A DNA stretch of 64,000 bases from Tamarix chinensis (Eukaryota; Streptophyta; Magnoliopsida; Caryophyllales; Tamaricaceae): the NCBI GenBank assembly GCA_030549775.1, contig CM060175.1, positions 7,192,564 through 7,256,563 of the forward strand, read 5' to 3'. Positions 24,686 through 38,484 of the stretch are shown one piece after another. Position numbers and translations under genes: made by a program. Under the pieces are notes generated by a model. That model was not told the origin of the DNA, did not search any database, and worked only from the letters and a program-made list of their open reading frames with translations. Numbering within the stretch: the stretch's first letter is position 1; the number at the start of each line of letters is the position of its first letter.

Positions 24686-27600
24686 GCCTTAGAGAACCCT
24701 ATATTATTAGCCCTTGCCTAGTATCCCAACCAATTGCTAGGAGCCCAAGGAGTCACCTAAAGTAGAACCTAGCTTGAGCCTTAGAATCTCAATTAAAGGT
24801 CAATTTACCCTTAACCATACTTTTCCTTTTCCTTCACCCTTACTTTATTCCTTATAAATAGGGGTGTAATTTTCCATTTAAAGCATTTACCAAATTAATA
24901 ACATGCCCCATTTTCCCTCTATATTCTCTCCCCAAAATCCCCATTTCCTAAAGCCCTTCAATTTACATTCTCCCCCTAAATATTAGAATAGACTATTAAT
25001 TATCCAATAAGAAATTTCACATTGTATATGAGACATATATTTCTTTAAGGTCGAGAATTAAGTTACTGCCGATCCAAAGTGGTTATGCCAACCCAACAAC
25101 CGACTCGATGGTACTAATGCCTTGGTCAATGCGGTTCTTGAAGTATTTTAGCTAGAATCTAAAATGCTGGAAATCTGAATATTTTCTCCATTTCTTGAAT
25201 GCTAAGCTAAAATCCCAAGCCCATTTGTTTAACATTTGGTATGTGGTTTTCAAAATATTCTTTCACCATTACCTAAATATTGATAAAAGCTAATTGAGAA
25301 GAACAAACTATTATACTTCTATAAAATAACAATTGGTAAGAGATGCAGACAATAAGTGAATTCAATGAGGTTAATCAACATTATTATATACTGTTATATT
25401 CTTCTAAGGTAAGACACTCTTCTAAGGTAGAGGAGACTATAGAGATAAAGGGAAGTTGAATATGAATTTGAAGCTAAGTAGGTGAGGCTGAATAACTGGC
25501 ATTCCTCCAATTCAGTGAGTTAGAGATTTGAGTCCTGAAGGTTGGCAGTAGTTGGAAAAGTTATGTTTGATCAATGTGCAATAATGTTAGAGTATACTAT
25601 AAATAAGCCACAAGCGTCACACTAACTGAAGAAGGAGGTTGGGGATATAGATTTAATAAAAAGAAGACAATGAGTCTCTGACCATCCGAGGCATGCTTAT
25701 GTAGGACTCAAACTAAGGCATAAGCCTTAAATTGAGGAGATTATACCATCTCTTAACATTACTTTATGATTGGTTCTCCTTTTTTTTTGTGGTATTTGGC
25801 TTACTCAAGGAGATGTATGTTATCCTTTGTAATAGGGTAGGAAAAACTATGGTAATTTTCTTTTTATTGTAGTGGGTCTCTAGTTGACCCAAGCGAATGT
25901 ATGGGTGACATGGCTTATCATATCCCATGAAATGATTAACCTAACTAGATAAGGTGGATAGGATAAGGAGGTTGGCTGACTGACCATATATTACTAATTT
26001 GATGTGATAAGGGGTTTAGCTAACTGATAAATTATTACCTACCTGATGCGATAAGGAGGTTGGTCACTGGATTAGGTATTACCGACTAGAATGGAGATAA
26101 CTGACATAATAAGAAATTTTGATGGACAGGATAAACATAAATGGTGCCTAAAGGTAGTTTTGGCCAACCTAATGGAGGTGGTTGATGACATAGCTGATGG
26201 GGTAGGGATTCTATGGTCTTTTGGCTAGAGTCTATATATTGTTATGAATCTTCTAAGCGATAAGGTGGTCATGACCAACTCGATGGACTATGGCTAATAC
26301 ACTAAGGTGATTTAAATAACCAACATTTTATATCTAATGGGGCATGGTTGATGCAATAAGATAGTATAACAAAAATGAGGTATAGTTGAAGTAACTAGGT
26401 GGTCATTGCCACCCTGATGGTGTATGGTCTACTAGGTGCATTAGTGTATGGTTGATGGGGTGTGGTAGTGTATTACAAATGGGGTGGTTAATGAGATGAG
26501 ATAGCGATGACATGGTTGCTGATGGGATATGGTAGAGACATGATATTGTGTCATGTAGAATAGGGAACGATAAGGATGACATGGTTGCCAATGGGGTGTA
26601 GTAGAGATATGGTATAGTGTCATGTGTTATAGGGAGCAGTTATGCTTATGAAGGGATACTATTTTTTCCTAGTTGGCCCTAATCCAATCAATAACTTGAG
26701 TTGTCTGCTATGGGATGAAGATTTTGGCTGACCCACTTGGCCAACCCTAATTCCACCAGCAACTTGATAATAAAGGTTTTGAGGTATAAAGTCTGGTTGA
26801 TCCATTTAGTTTACTTAAAAATCTGACTTAAGGATGTGAGACAAAGTGCTTTTGTGCTGGAGAGGCATACATTTTCGTAAGGGTGCCATAGACGATGCTG
26901 TGTAGCAAGATTTCTAACCTAGGGTATGAGGGGTTAAGGGTGTTAGAGAGGAAATATAGAGAGGTAGGAGAAAAAGAGAGAGTGTTATTATATGATGGAA
27001 ATGAGATATTAGAGGGAATGAGAAGGGAAATTCCCTATTTATAGGGGTTGAGTAAAAGAGAAGGGTGTAGAGGATGGGATATTTGATAATTATGATTTAT
27101 GTTGGTCATCTATAAGGATGACAATTCTTCCAATGGGTTCAAAGACCTATTGAGGATTTTCTAATTAGGTTTGGGTTCAGGTTCAAGAGAGGTTTTAAGG
27201 ATAAGGTCTTTAAATTTAGGGAACTTTATTAGGGATTTTTTTATGGATGGGGTGAGGAAGGGTTTGGGTTCCCCATCCCCAAACTTGCCTTGAATTATAT
27301 TTAATATGTTTTATTAGAAATTAATAAAAAAAATTATGTTTTAATTCACACCCACCATGCCACTCTTCAACATTGTCTCCCCCCTTCAACTTTGACAAAA
27401 TCACAAAAGATTTAGCTTCATCGTCTAGCGATAACACACCACTCCACTGCCATATCACAATCAATGTTTCCAAGCCATCCTCCATTATCTAAATTCCTTG
27501 TTATATTCAGTTGGTGTTAGTGACATAAAATTATAGTTATATTTATGGAATATATGCTTTTGAATTCTCTAGAGATATCTCATATGGTTGCCTTTGGGGA

Positions 27601-28161
27601 GAATAGTTGAATAACTAATTTGTATGATGCATAAAGTTGAAGACAATGCAATTGGGTGTAATTTTTAGGGAAAAATTTATAGAACCCCTATAAAATTGAA
27701 TTATTCACAACTAATTTTCAATTGAGATTTTACATTTTTGTAATTTTCATTCATTTTTTAATCTGGTATTTGTGATATATTTATTTCTTATATGGCATTA
27801 AATTGTAAATGTGTTATCATTTTAAATCTCAGCTATTTTAATGCTAATGTAAATTGTAGGATTAACATTATGATTGTGTAATGTTAAAGCAATCAAAATA
27901 TCAATAGTTGGGTATTAAATGTTAGGGAAGGCTTTAAAGTTTTGTGTTTCGAGGACAATTCATGGGGATGGGCTTTGGGGATAGAGATTTAGGTCAAGGA
28001 TTGCAACAAGTGTGGGGATCGACCACCCATGGGGATTGAGGTAGGGATTCCATAATAATACAAAAATCAAAGATCGGATTGTATATTAATTTTCTTATTA
28101 TGATCTAGGGTGGGGATAAGGTCCCTCCCCCACCCCACCCTACCCCACCTTGTTGTCATTA
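24686..28161. other. Repeat-derived DNA with two opposed promoter-like modules, no gene
   Basis: No coding region is recognised. A plus-strand module CCTTATAAATAGGGG (TATA at 24853-24860) is followed by C/T-rich leader-like sequence. A similar minus-strand module, CCCTATAAATAGGG, lies at about 27036-27043 with a comparable C/T-rich stretch beyond it. Between them (25.9-26.6 kb) are loose repeats containing GATAAGG.GGTTGG and 'GATGGGGT.TGGT'. These may be two opposed LTR fragments of one family. The two overlapping minus ORFs near 26.4-26.6 kb are produced by the repeat. Confidence 0.4.
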
Positions 28162-31100
28162 TGAGTCATGTGGTGCTTTAATGCAAATATTTAATATGAT
28201 TATGTTATATTTTTTTTCATACTTTTATACACTTGTTCTTGTTCGCTACTCTTGACATATTTTGTAGGTATTTAGATAAAATAAGATCAAAAGTATCTTA
28301 AATAGAACATGTGAAACAAAAGAAAAGAAATAACAAGTACTCAAAGTATAAAAGAGTAGAAAGACATGAAAATTAAGCCATGATCCAATCTTAATTTGGA
28401 AAAGAGCTACACATACAAGTTGTAGATCTTTTTGTTAGCTTTATAATGGATAAAAAACCATCTCAATCAAAGTTTAAATGAAGAAGATATGGATGAAATA
28501 TTCTACATGGTTGAAGCTATAGAATTATCACAACCTAAGAGTTGACATGATATCACTGTATCAGTTGACATGGTGGTGTTAACCACAACCAGCAAAAGGG
28601 ATGATAGAGCATGACATGGGGTCATCATGTCAATTAACACACTTGTGTTGACCCATTAACCAAGAATATAATGTTTTTTTACTCATTTTTGGGGGAGATC
28701 TGTTTGTATGATCTAGAGCATGACTTTGAGGCTAATCTTGGGACTTAAGGTTCATCTATAACACTCCCATTTTTAATATTTAAAAATATTATTTTATAAA
28801 TTTAATTGTGAAATCTAAAGCATTAAAAATGTAGGGTGTTACCGACAGACTTAGTACAATTCTCCTTTCCTCTATCATTATTATACCAAGTGTTAAGGCT
28901 AAAATATTACTTTAATTAAATTAATAACAACATTGTAAGAGACAAAATATAGATTAAAATGTGAGTTAACATCATTCTGACAACACAAAATTGGTTAGTG
29001 GTTACACATTCAAAAGAAAAGAAATACATAAGGACTTAAGAGTCCAGAAACATCCAAACCAAAAGATACTGAATATGACACTAGATAGTCCTAACTTTCA
29101 ACCAAAAAATGCTAGCCTTTAAGATAAACTCATAAGAAATCCTGTAAAGTCATAATTGCCTATTGAATATGTAGGGGGCATGAAATGGAGCCCAACAATA
29201 CAACTATACTTAGTAACCTACTATATAAAACTAAAAATAAAAATTTCATATGGAGCACATAGAATGTATCAAATGATACCATGGTTTAATAATACTAAAA
29301 TATACATGTGATCACTAATATACAATAACCATGATAGACAATAGTTATCACCAAAGCCACATGCTCCTCATACCAATTCATTTAAATCATAAAATGAAAC
29401 TTAACAATCAAGAATACATGGATGTTGTTTAAAGAAAATACATAGAACCATTTTTAACTAATTTCCACAACATTTACATTATATCTCATAAACATCCATA
29501 ACAATAAATTCTAAAACACTAGAGGTACGGCACAAAGGTAATTACCAAACCACAGGAAGGGCACGAAGGTAGCAACTAAAGAATAATAATTACTTTTATT
29601 ATTTTACTTGAGGAGATCATAACAACCTAGAGACATTAAGGTACTTTAGTCATACCAGTACACAAAGGCAGCACAATATCCTACTAAATATCAACCCTCA
29701 GACACTAAAGTACCCTTGTTTCATTGGCACACAAAAGAAGGACATTTACCTATTAATAAGGGTGCTTAATCTATAAGTATGAATACCCTTTAAAACTTCC
29801 ACAAAGCTAAATACAATAAGATATATGACTCAACTAGGGCACTAAGGCATACCGAAAAAATCCAAACCAAATTGTGGGTTAAACCACATCTTTAGGGTAT
29901 CTAACCCTAAAGAGTAATCATTCCTTATCTTAAGATCTTTTACTTTAAATATTAAAATTTTGTTAAGGTGACCATGATACTGCATAATACACAAATATAT
30001 CCAATTTCCATGCATAACTATTTTTACTCATTTTCAACTATTCAAGTTAACCATAATCAAAGTCAACACTAAGGTCATCATAATAATCTACTAAGGCCAT
30101 ATTAGGTATAATTATTCATATTTAGGCACATTAGGTAAAAAAATGACCAAAATTCCCTTGAGACCATAATTACCACATTATTATCCATTTTGCATACTTA
30201 TTTTATTTTATTTAATAATTTATCATAAAAAGAATAAAATGTGATAATTAAAATATTTTAGCATGAAAATAAATTACTAGATATAGTAAGTGACCATTTT
30301 ACCCTTACACATAATTTAACCCACAAAACCCTAATATGCATATCTAATTGATTAAAAATCATATATTTTCATACTCAACAATAAATAATACATATTATTC
30401 ATACATATTGACATAAATATTATGTCACACTTTAAAAGGCCAAATTTCCCCTAGGGTATACAATGATAATACTTATACTAAAAATACATCTACGTATGCT
30501 TAACCTATTATATTAGATATTCACATCATACATAATTAATCTACACCCTTAACCCTATTCTAGCATACTTTTGTACACATAATATCATAACAATTTAACA
30601 TGCCCCATTTTACATAGTTGTATGCTAACATTATTAGGGAAAATAAATATAACATAACCAAACATGCTTAATATAATGTATACATTGGAACCCTCATATG
30701 CTATCATGTGATATTTAATATTTTAGTAACATATATGGCTTAATGTTTTTTAAAAAACATAACCATAAGCAACTTAATATTAATTATTAGGCTTCACTAA
30801 TCTTCCTTATTTACATAAAAATAAAAAATAATTTATATACTATAACCTAACTCATAAAATAGTAAAATAATATCAATATAATTCATTAAAACTTACAATA
30901 CATTACCAACCAAGAGTGAGTAAAACTTACAAGGGCATGAGGTAGCTAAACTAATCCACTTACATAACAAAAGGTTGGGCTGCATGAGTTGGGTAGGGGT
31001 ATACAAAGGGGGTGATGCAACTGGGTTGTGGTGAGGGGAAGGGTGAGGATAGTGCTAAAGAGTATCGTAGATAATGATATCATGGTTCGAACATATAAAG

Positions 31101-33077
31101 GTGATGGTTAGTTGGTGAAGGTGGTGCACACTATTGCTCGAGCAAGGAAACATGAGGAGATGGATGTGATGGCATGAATAAGGTAAGGTTGAGGTAAGAT
31201 GGTAGTACTAGGGGAATGTTAGGGAGGAGGATGATTGGTGGTTTAAAAGGAAAAGAAGCCAAAACTGAGGGCAAGGCTACAACACAAGGATATGTTACAG
31301 GGTAAGGGTGGAGTTAGGTATTTGGTGTCGGTGATGGAGGTATGTGGAAGCTTGATATAATATGGGAAGGGACGGTGAAAGGGAATGACAATGAAATATG
31401 AAGATATAACATAGGAAAGGTTAGGGCGGTGTGAGAGGATCACATTAGCTGAGTCAAGTAGTGTGAGGATGATGGGTTGTTGTCACAAGAAGGAAAAGAT
31501 AACGAGGAAGATGGTGGAGTTGTATAATGGAGCTGAGGGTGGCTAGGGAAAAGGGAACTATAAGAGTTAGAGAGAGAAAGATAATCATGACAGGTGGTGA
31601 AGAAAAAGGTGGGAGTTGGTTCAAATGAAAACCAGAAGTGAGACGATAGAAGGAAGATAAAGGAGAAAGAAAGAAGATGGTCGGGGAAAGATTTTGGTGA
31701 TGTGAGGTGGTGAAGGAAGGAGTGTTTGGTTGAGCCAAAGAAAATGGAAGCAAGGAAATTTGAGGCTGGAAGAAATGCTAACAGAAAAAAATGAAGTGGG
31801 GATGAGTTATAGGGTAACGTAAGGGAGACATAGGGAGGGTGCGCAGGAAAAATTGGGTGGTATACATCGCATAAATTAGATTGATGGCAGGAGGTAGGCT
31901 AGACTAAGATTATTTTTTCTTAGGTTTAATTTTGTTAGGTTAGGGTACCTTGTTAGGAAAAAAAATATATTGAAAAAAATAAATAGGTTAAGGGTAAGGT
32001 TTAAAAAAAAGAAAATAGTAAAATAATTAGGACAATTTATTTAAGAATTAATTTAGGTTACATATCAAGGGTTAAAAAATGATTAAGATAAGGTTTTAGG
32101 GTTGGATTTCAAAAAGAAAAGCCTAAACACCCAAAAATAAAGGTTACAAAATTTTAGGGTGTTACATCATCATTTTCTTCTTTATTCCCCATCCCCAATC
32201 TATTCACAATCCATCATTGAGATCCCAATTTTGTAATCCAAGTGAGGTAATTGAATAGTGTAATATAATTTGTAGATAAAAGGGTATTTCATATTTTACT
32301 TTCATAATGTGCAATTTATTAATGAATGCTCTTTTACTTTCGAATATGTGCTTTAATGAAGCCATGATTTTTTAGTCGATTTGTGCTAAGATGATGGGAA
32401 GCCCTGATCCTAATGTGTGTGTGTGTGTGTGTGTGTGTTTTTTTTAGAATTTGAAGCCCTAACCTAATTCAAACCTTATTCATATGTTTTGTGTTGATTC
32501 TTTAATTAACATAATAGGAAAATTGATTACCTTCCTATTACTGTCTAGAAAAACTCTAGCAAAATTCGGGAGATGAGCCTGAGTGAGCTCCATTGACATA
32601 GCTAGAGACCAAAACACGAAGTTGAGAGACATTGATTTCATCTTTGAAACCTTAGAAATTGTAATTTAAATCAATCAGTAATGTGTTGTCTATGTGTGCA
32701 TTTATACTAAAAGTAGATAAGTATCCTTAGTAAATTAGGTGTAGTGGTATGAGAGAGTATTACATCTCATACCTTGGTTAACATATATGACTTTATGGTC
32801 CAAATTGGGGTTTGGGATTAATATTTGATTACATTAGGACTAAGGGGGTTGACCAAAGCCTTAGTATTTTATCTCCTTGGAATTTACCTTTTTTGTGCCT
32901 TTGTGTTGGTTCTTTTTTTCTTAGCTTATTTTTTATGATTTAGTCATTTGCAAGATCATCCTTACCATTTATATAAACAAAAGTGATATTATAATTTTCC
33001 TTTTGATCACCCCTATATTTTTAGGACAATACTTATTGTGCTACTTCGAGCCGTAAACTTGGGATGAGAGGCCATCA
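28162..33077 (+). repeat. 5' LTR of the Athila-like element, split by an insertion
   Basis: The LTR runs 28162-28756 and resumes at 32172. Its halves match 42300-42877 and 42878-43791 of the 3' LTR. Shared landmarks include CATGACTT..AGGCT just before the insertion, CCCCATcCCCAATC after it, and GCCATCAAG at the end. A (GT)n run lies at 32414-32438. Confidence 0.85.
28757..32166 (-). mobile_element. 3410-bp LTR-like element nested in the Athila-like 5' LTR
   Basis: On the plus strand it starts TATAACACTCCC and ends TTTTAGGGTGTTACA. A perfect 5-bp duplication TCATC lies at 28752-28756 and 32167-32171. The uninterrupted sequence is visible in the 3' LTR, where GATTCATCACTTTC (42870-42883) has TCATC only once. 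The element belongs to the same family as 15573-20592: the block TGTTACCGACAGACTTAGTAC near 28840 corresponds to GTTATCGCCACACTTAGTAC near 15660, followed by GTTAAGGCTAAAA. A purine-rich block (31.0-31.8 kb) precedes the far edge. There is no coding region, so it is a solo LTR or non-autonomous element. Confidence 0.88.
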
Positions 33078-36000
33078 AGTTTTTTGAATTATTAAATGGG
33101 ACTTAGCAACAAGTGACCTTAGGATCAAGAGACATTATTTACTTTAGGCTTTTTATTATTATTATTTTGATTAATTTAATCTTTGTTTAATTGTTTTTCT
33201 ATCTTAGTTTAGGTTCTTTAGTGCATGACTTGTTCTTGCTGAGGTGAGATATAGTCACTTGAGCCATAAATTGAAAGGGCTTTCATTGATTTTTTAGATT
33301 GAAGATAAGTGTTGTAGAGATGGAATATGATGAGAAAAAAAAAAGATCTTAATCTGGAAGACTCATATCCTCCATAGTTGTTGAATCCAAAATTTCCACT
33401 TAATCCAACTTTTCCATATATACCACTTCAAATGTAGGTGTCATTTAGTGTGCAAGTATAAGCTCTAATGGGTAGGTTGGGTAGGTCCCTTAAAGTTTAT
33501 TCCACCGCAAATATATATGGAATAGGTTTTAGCATTATATGGTTGGCAATACAAACACATAAATTTGAAATCAAAATAGCCATTATTCAGATGATTCAAA
33601 TAAGAGTTCAATTTAGAGGTTTGCTAAACAATGATTCAAATGCTATTGCTTACTTCCTTGAAATATATGATGCTTTCAAGGAAAATTGTGTCTTAGATGA
33701 TGCAATAAGGCCTTGAATTTTCCCTTTATATCTTAGGGATAAAGCTAAGATCTAGTTACATTCCTTATCTATAAAGGTCTATTACTATTTGGGATGAAAT
33801 AACTAGACAATTTCTAGCAAAATTTTTCCCACCATCTAAGATTGCGAAAATGAGGAATGATGTTACTAATTTTGTGTATTATGATTATGAGTCCTTATAT
33901 AAAGCATGAGAATGATTAACGGAGTTGCTTAAAAAATTCCCCCACCATGGTTTACCTATTTTGCTATGTGTTTAGACTTTTTACAATGGTTTATTTTCTA
34001 CTAACCAATCTATGTTAGAAGTAGTTATTAGTAGGATTGAAATGCCCTGGAAATCCTAATTTTAAGAATTATAATTAAATAAGGTTTTATTATGAAAATT
34101 AAGTAAATAAGTTATTTTTATTAAAATCAAAGGAAATTAATTAGGGTAAATCAAGAAAAAATTAATAAATATTTTAATTAGGAAAAATTTGGGTATTTTA
34201 GCTAATTGAGGATTTTATTTTGGAATTTAATTAAACAAATTATTTTATTTAAATAAGAGGGAATAAATAGGGCCAAATTAGTAGGGATGTTATAAATAAC
34301 TTAATTGGAGAAAATTAGAGTGATTTACTAATTAAAATGGAATTTATGAAAACCTTTCAAAAATCCTAATTTAGCCTAAAAATGGAATAAATATTTTAAA
34401 TATCACAAATTACCAAAATGATCCAAATATTCCAACCCACCTATTTTTTTTCTCTTTTTTTTTCCTTTTTCCTTTTTCCTTTTTCTTTCTTCCCTTTATT
34501 TTCTTTTTCTTTCTTCTTCTTTTCTTTTTCTCTCTCCTTCCCGATTTGGGCTTGTCCGCGGCCCAATTCTTCTTTTCCTTCTTTTCATTTTCTTCTTCGG
34601 CGACCTAGGCTTGTCTTCCCACGACCCAAACTTTCCCCTTCGTTTCTCCTTCGACATAGCTCATCTCCTAAATGCTACATTTTGTCGTTTATTTTATCCG
34701 TCTCACGGTCCGGTCCTCCTTCCTTTCTTTTCCTTCTTTTTTCCCCAAACTAGCCGGTATGTCCCATCCTTCTTCCTCAGCCATTTGTAACCTGCAAGCA
34801 ACCCTTGGCCTTTGTCAACCTACAACAGCCAAAAATTTTGTTGCCAACCTCGCTGTTTGTCCGGCCATTTTCCCCTCCCTCTCCCCTACTGATTTGCCGG
34901 CCACTTCGACCAAACCACTCCTCCCCTCTCTTCTCGCACGATTTCCTTCCTTCCCTAGTAAATCGTAGGCTGCCCTATTTTGAATTTCACCGGCCAACCA
35001 TCGCCGGTCGATGCCCTCTCCCCATTGCCTTATTTTCCTGGCACTTATAAGACCTCATCCCTATATATATATATATCCTTAAGCAGCCAAAACTGAAACC
35101 TTTCTTGTAGCCCAGCAAAATTTTCCCCAAACGCCGCCACCCAATTAGACGGCCATCCTGCTGCCATCGGCCAATGCCGCCGCCCACTCTTCCCACCTAA
35201 GTTCTCCCTGCAGCGTCCTCTAACTAACTACACCTCCCATCTCCTTCGATTTTTCCTGTACGAGCCATCTTGGTCGTGCAAAGTTTCCTTCTCAACCAAC
35301 TACTCCTTCGCCCCTGCCACCCTTCGCACCACCTTTCGCCACTACTTCCGCCACTGCTACTGCCCCTTTCCCCTCCCAAAAATGCCTACAGACCCTCCTC
35401 TATCTCCTCCTACTCTTCTTTTCTTCTTTATCCCTCTCCTCCTCTCTTTCTCTCCTTATTCCATTTTCAGCCACCACCACCGCCATTGTGCGCCACCACC
35501 TTTGGCTGCGCCACTACCCTCATTCTATTCCTCTCCTTCTAGACAACCATAAACACCCCTACTCCCACCCCCATTCTTTCTCTCTCTTTTCTAGCACTCA
35601 ACTTTTCCTCTTTTCTTCTTTTTCTTCTGGCCACCGCCATCAGCGTCGTGCACCACTACCGGTGCCGCCTGTCACCACCAACCTAAGGTGGAATCCTAAA
35701 CCCTCTCAACCCTTTTTTTACTATTTATATAAGATTTATTTTATTTTATTTCATTTATTCGAATATATTGTTATTATTATTATTGATAATGTTTTTATTA
35801 TTATTGCTATTGAGGGCCGAAGCCCTATTATATTTTTATTTCGGTTATATTATTATTATTCTTATTGTTGCTATTATTATTATTATTATTGTCATTATGG
35901 TTATTATTATTGTTGTTATTATTATTATTATTGTTAATGTTATTATGATTAGCATTATTTCTAATGTCATTATTATTATTATTAGAATTAAATCTTCAAA

Positions 36001-37399
36001 CCTTATATTATCAACTTTTATAATATTACTATTATTTCTTATATCTTTAGCAAGATTAGTAATTAGTCAATATCATTATTATTAATATGTTATTATTTTA
36101 TCAAAAACCTAGTCTTAGAATGAATTAGTAAATACTAGTATTTTTGGTAGGAGGGAATCTAATCTTTAGCTTTTTCCTTATATAGGTGAGACCAGTCAAA
36201 GCTCTAAGGAGGCGCAGGAGCGTGTTCTAAGACCGGTGTCGTTTTAGGTAAAGGTGTAACTAAGGCCTTATGTGGGTTATGTGTATTATATTCTTGGATG
36301 CCTTGTATAATGTCGTGTTGTGTATCATATGCTATTAGTTAACTATTTTATATATGGAGCAGCTTGGAATTAAGGTATGCTTACATGTCTTCATATTGTA
36401 TATATTGATATGTATATGTGGTGAAATGTTGTGGAATGTGATGTAATGTGTTATGCCCCTTTAAGACATGCATGTGAGGATATTTAATGTGGATGGTGGT
36501 GTGGAAGGATGAAAAAGGAAAATGGGAAAGTAAATTGACCAAAGGGTAATAAGTTGACCAAAGGGTGTGAGTTGACTTAAATATTTTAATGGTCTATGAG
36601 TGGGTGAAATAAATAGAGATTTTAAATAAAATAAAAGAGTGGGAGAATCTATGGTTTTGCATGGGAGAATTTATGGTTGTGCATAGGAGAGTTTATGATT
36701 TTAAATGGGTGAATCTAGGGTTTCACGTGGGAGTTTTAGGGTTTGCACAAAAAGTTCGAAGGGTTGCATGGGATGTGTAAAGTGTGCATGGGGGTGAATT
36801 TTACGTATGGAAAGTTGATTTGAGGTGTGAGAAAGATAATGGAAGTGTTGTTTGCGTGTTTGAATGCTTTGAATTAACAATAGTACATGGGATAGTATAA
36901 GGGTGCATAGGAGACCGAGCTAGGGTTTAAAGTAGCCAGCTAGGGTTTGGCGTGGCTACCTGGGGTTTCGTGGTCACATGTGTATATGGTGATTAAAGTG
37001 TAATGATGAGGGTGGAATCTATAGGTTGTGTTGTGTGGAGTGTTAAAATGATTTGGGTTGTGTGAGGTGGAGTAGGATGGGCTACTTAGGGCTAAATTAG
37101 GGTTTTGGAATAAAACCCTAGAGTGAGACAGTGAGTGGACTTGGAAGTGTAAGGTAGTGGGCCTTGACCCACATATGTGAGACATAGGCTCTAGTGTGAA
37201 TTAGGGTAAGGAGGAAAGAATGTTGAGCCAAGTTAGGAGGTGCAGGAGTCTTACAGTGTGAGACGGGTCCCTTTAGAGGACAAGCACAGAGGGAGTTAGT
37301 CATGCATGTCTAGGGTGAATACTTTTGAATAAGACACTTAAGACATTAATCATTTAATGTGAAAGATTATTGAGCCAGATCCAACCGATCTACCAGTTA

Positions 37400-37740
37400 G
37401 GAATAGTGGTTAGGGTATCTTGCCCTATATGTGACTGGTCCACCGATGAATAATAGTGATCAGGAGCTTTATGTCCCGTGTGTTTACCGTCTACTGGCTA
37501 TAATAGTGGGAGATCCCGAGCTCAATAAACCAAACCTGAGTTTGTTAAGGTACATAAAAGACACTAAGTACTTACAGTGGAACACCATGTGAGTAGGAAC
37601 TAAACCGATCCATCGGTAAGGAATAGTGGGTAGGGTGTTTCACCCTATATGTGACCAGTCCACCGGCTATAATAGTGGTTAGGGCATGATGCCCTATATG
37701 TGGCCAAGCCACCGGCAAAAATTGTGGGAGGTTCCTGTAC
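37400..37740. repeat. Palindrome array homologous to 16340-16735
   Basis: Palindromes at 37411-37427 (TAGGGTATCTTGCCCTA), 37631-37647 (TAGGGTGTTTCACCCTA) and 37680-37696 (TAGGGCATGATGCCCTA), and a decayed one near 37461-37477. They are each separated by CCACCGGCTATAATAGTGG-type segments, as in the inverted copy. Confidence 0.88.
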
Positions 37741-38449
37741 TCAAATGGATTGATAAAAAGGTATGGTGTAAAATAGGTTCTGATAAGAGATTAATTAATT
37801 AATTAATCTGGATTATGGTTGACATTTATTTACTTATTTATTTATTTATTCATCTGATGTGATTGTATGCTGTTTATTATCCTATATGGTTTTATGTACT
37901 TTTATGCATTGGCCTTAGTGCATGGTTTCCTTACTCAGTACGTAGCATAATGATCACCCTTTTTATGAGTGTTGCTCATTCCCACGAGCAAGAGGCCCTT
38001 CTAACTTTGTGTAGGTGGGCGATGCATATTTTGATGCCTTCGTTGTTCATAAGGCATCAGGTAGGGTTGAGTGTTGATTATAAGCTTGGTTCGATGATCG
38101 GAGTGACGTCGCCGTATTCTCTCTTATGTCATTCTATTTCTTTATAACATTTCTTTTGTATATTGGATTTTCCTGAATAAAATATTAATGTTTGTATACA
38201 TTATTCTCTCCAAAGAATTTTGATTTCGCACTCTGATTTCTATCTTATGATTGATTATAAACTTTTATGCGTACTCTGATTTCTATGTTATAATCTTTCT
38301 AGTTCTTTTTATGAACTCTTGGTTTAAATTTGAAAATAATCCTTTTTAGCCTTAGCATTTGGTACTGGAACAGTCGGAGTGAACATGTCTGGTACTATGT
38401 GTGGCGGTAACATCCCTAGAATTCACGGGTTTTAATTTAAGTGCTTCCA

Positions 38450-38481
<32 letters not shown>

Positions 38482-38484
38482 TAC
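38450..38484. repeat. (TA)n microsatellite at the LTR 3' edge
   Basis: Uninterrupted TA dinucleotides lie directly against TTACA, in the position where related copies have TTTTGGGGTG. Confidence 0.95.

Noticed and set aside
34418..36085. Several overlapping ORFs of 80-149 codons on both strands
   Set aside because: They are produced by C/T-rich and ATT-rich composition of the 34038-38485 element. The I/V/Y-rich translation at 35.77-36.09 kb is an ATT microsatellite.
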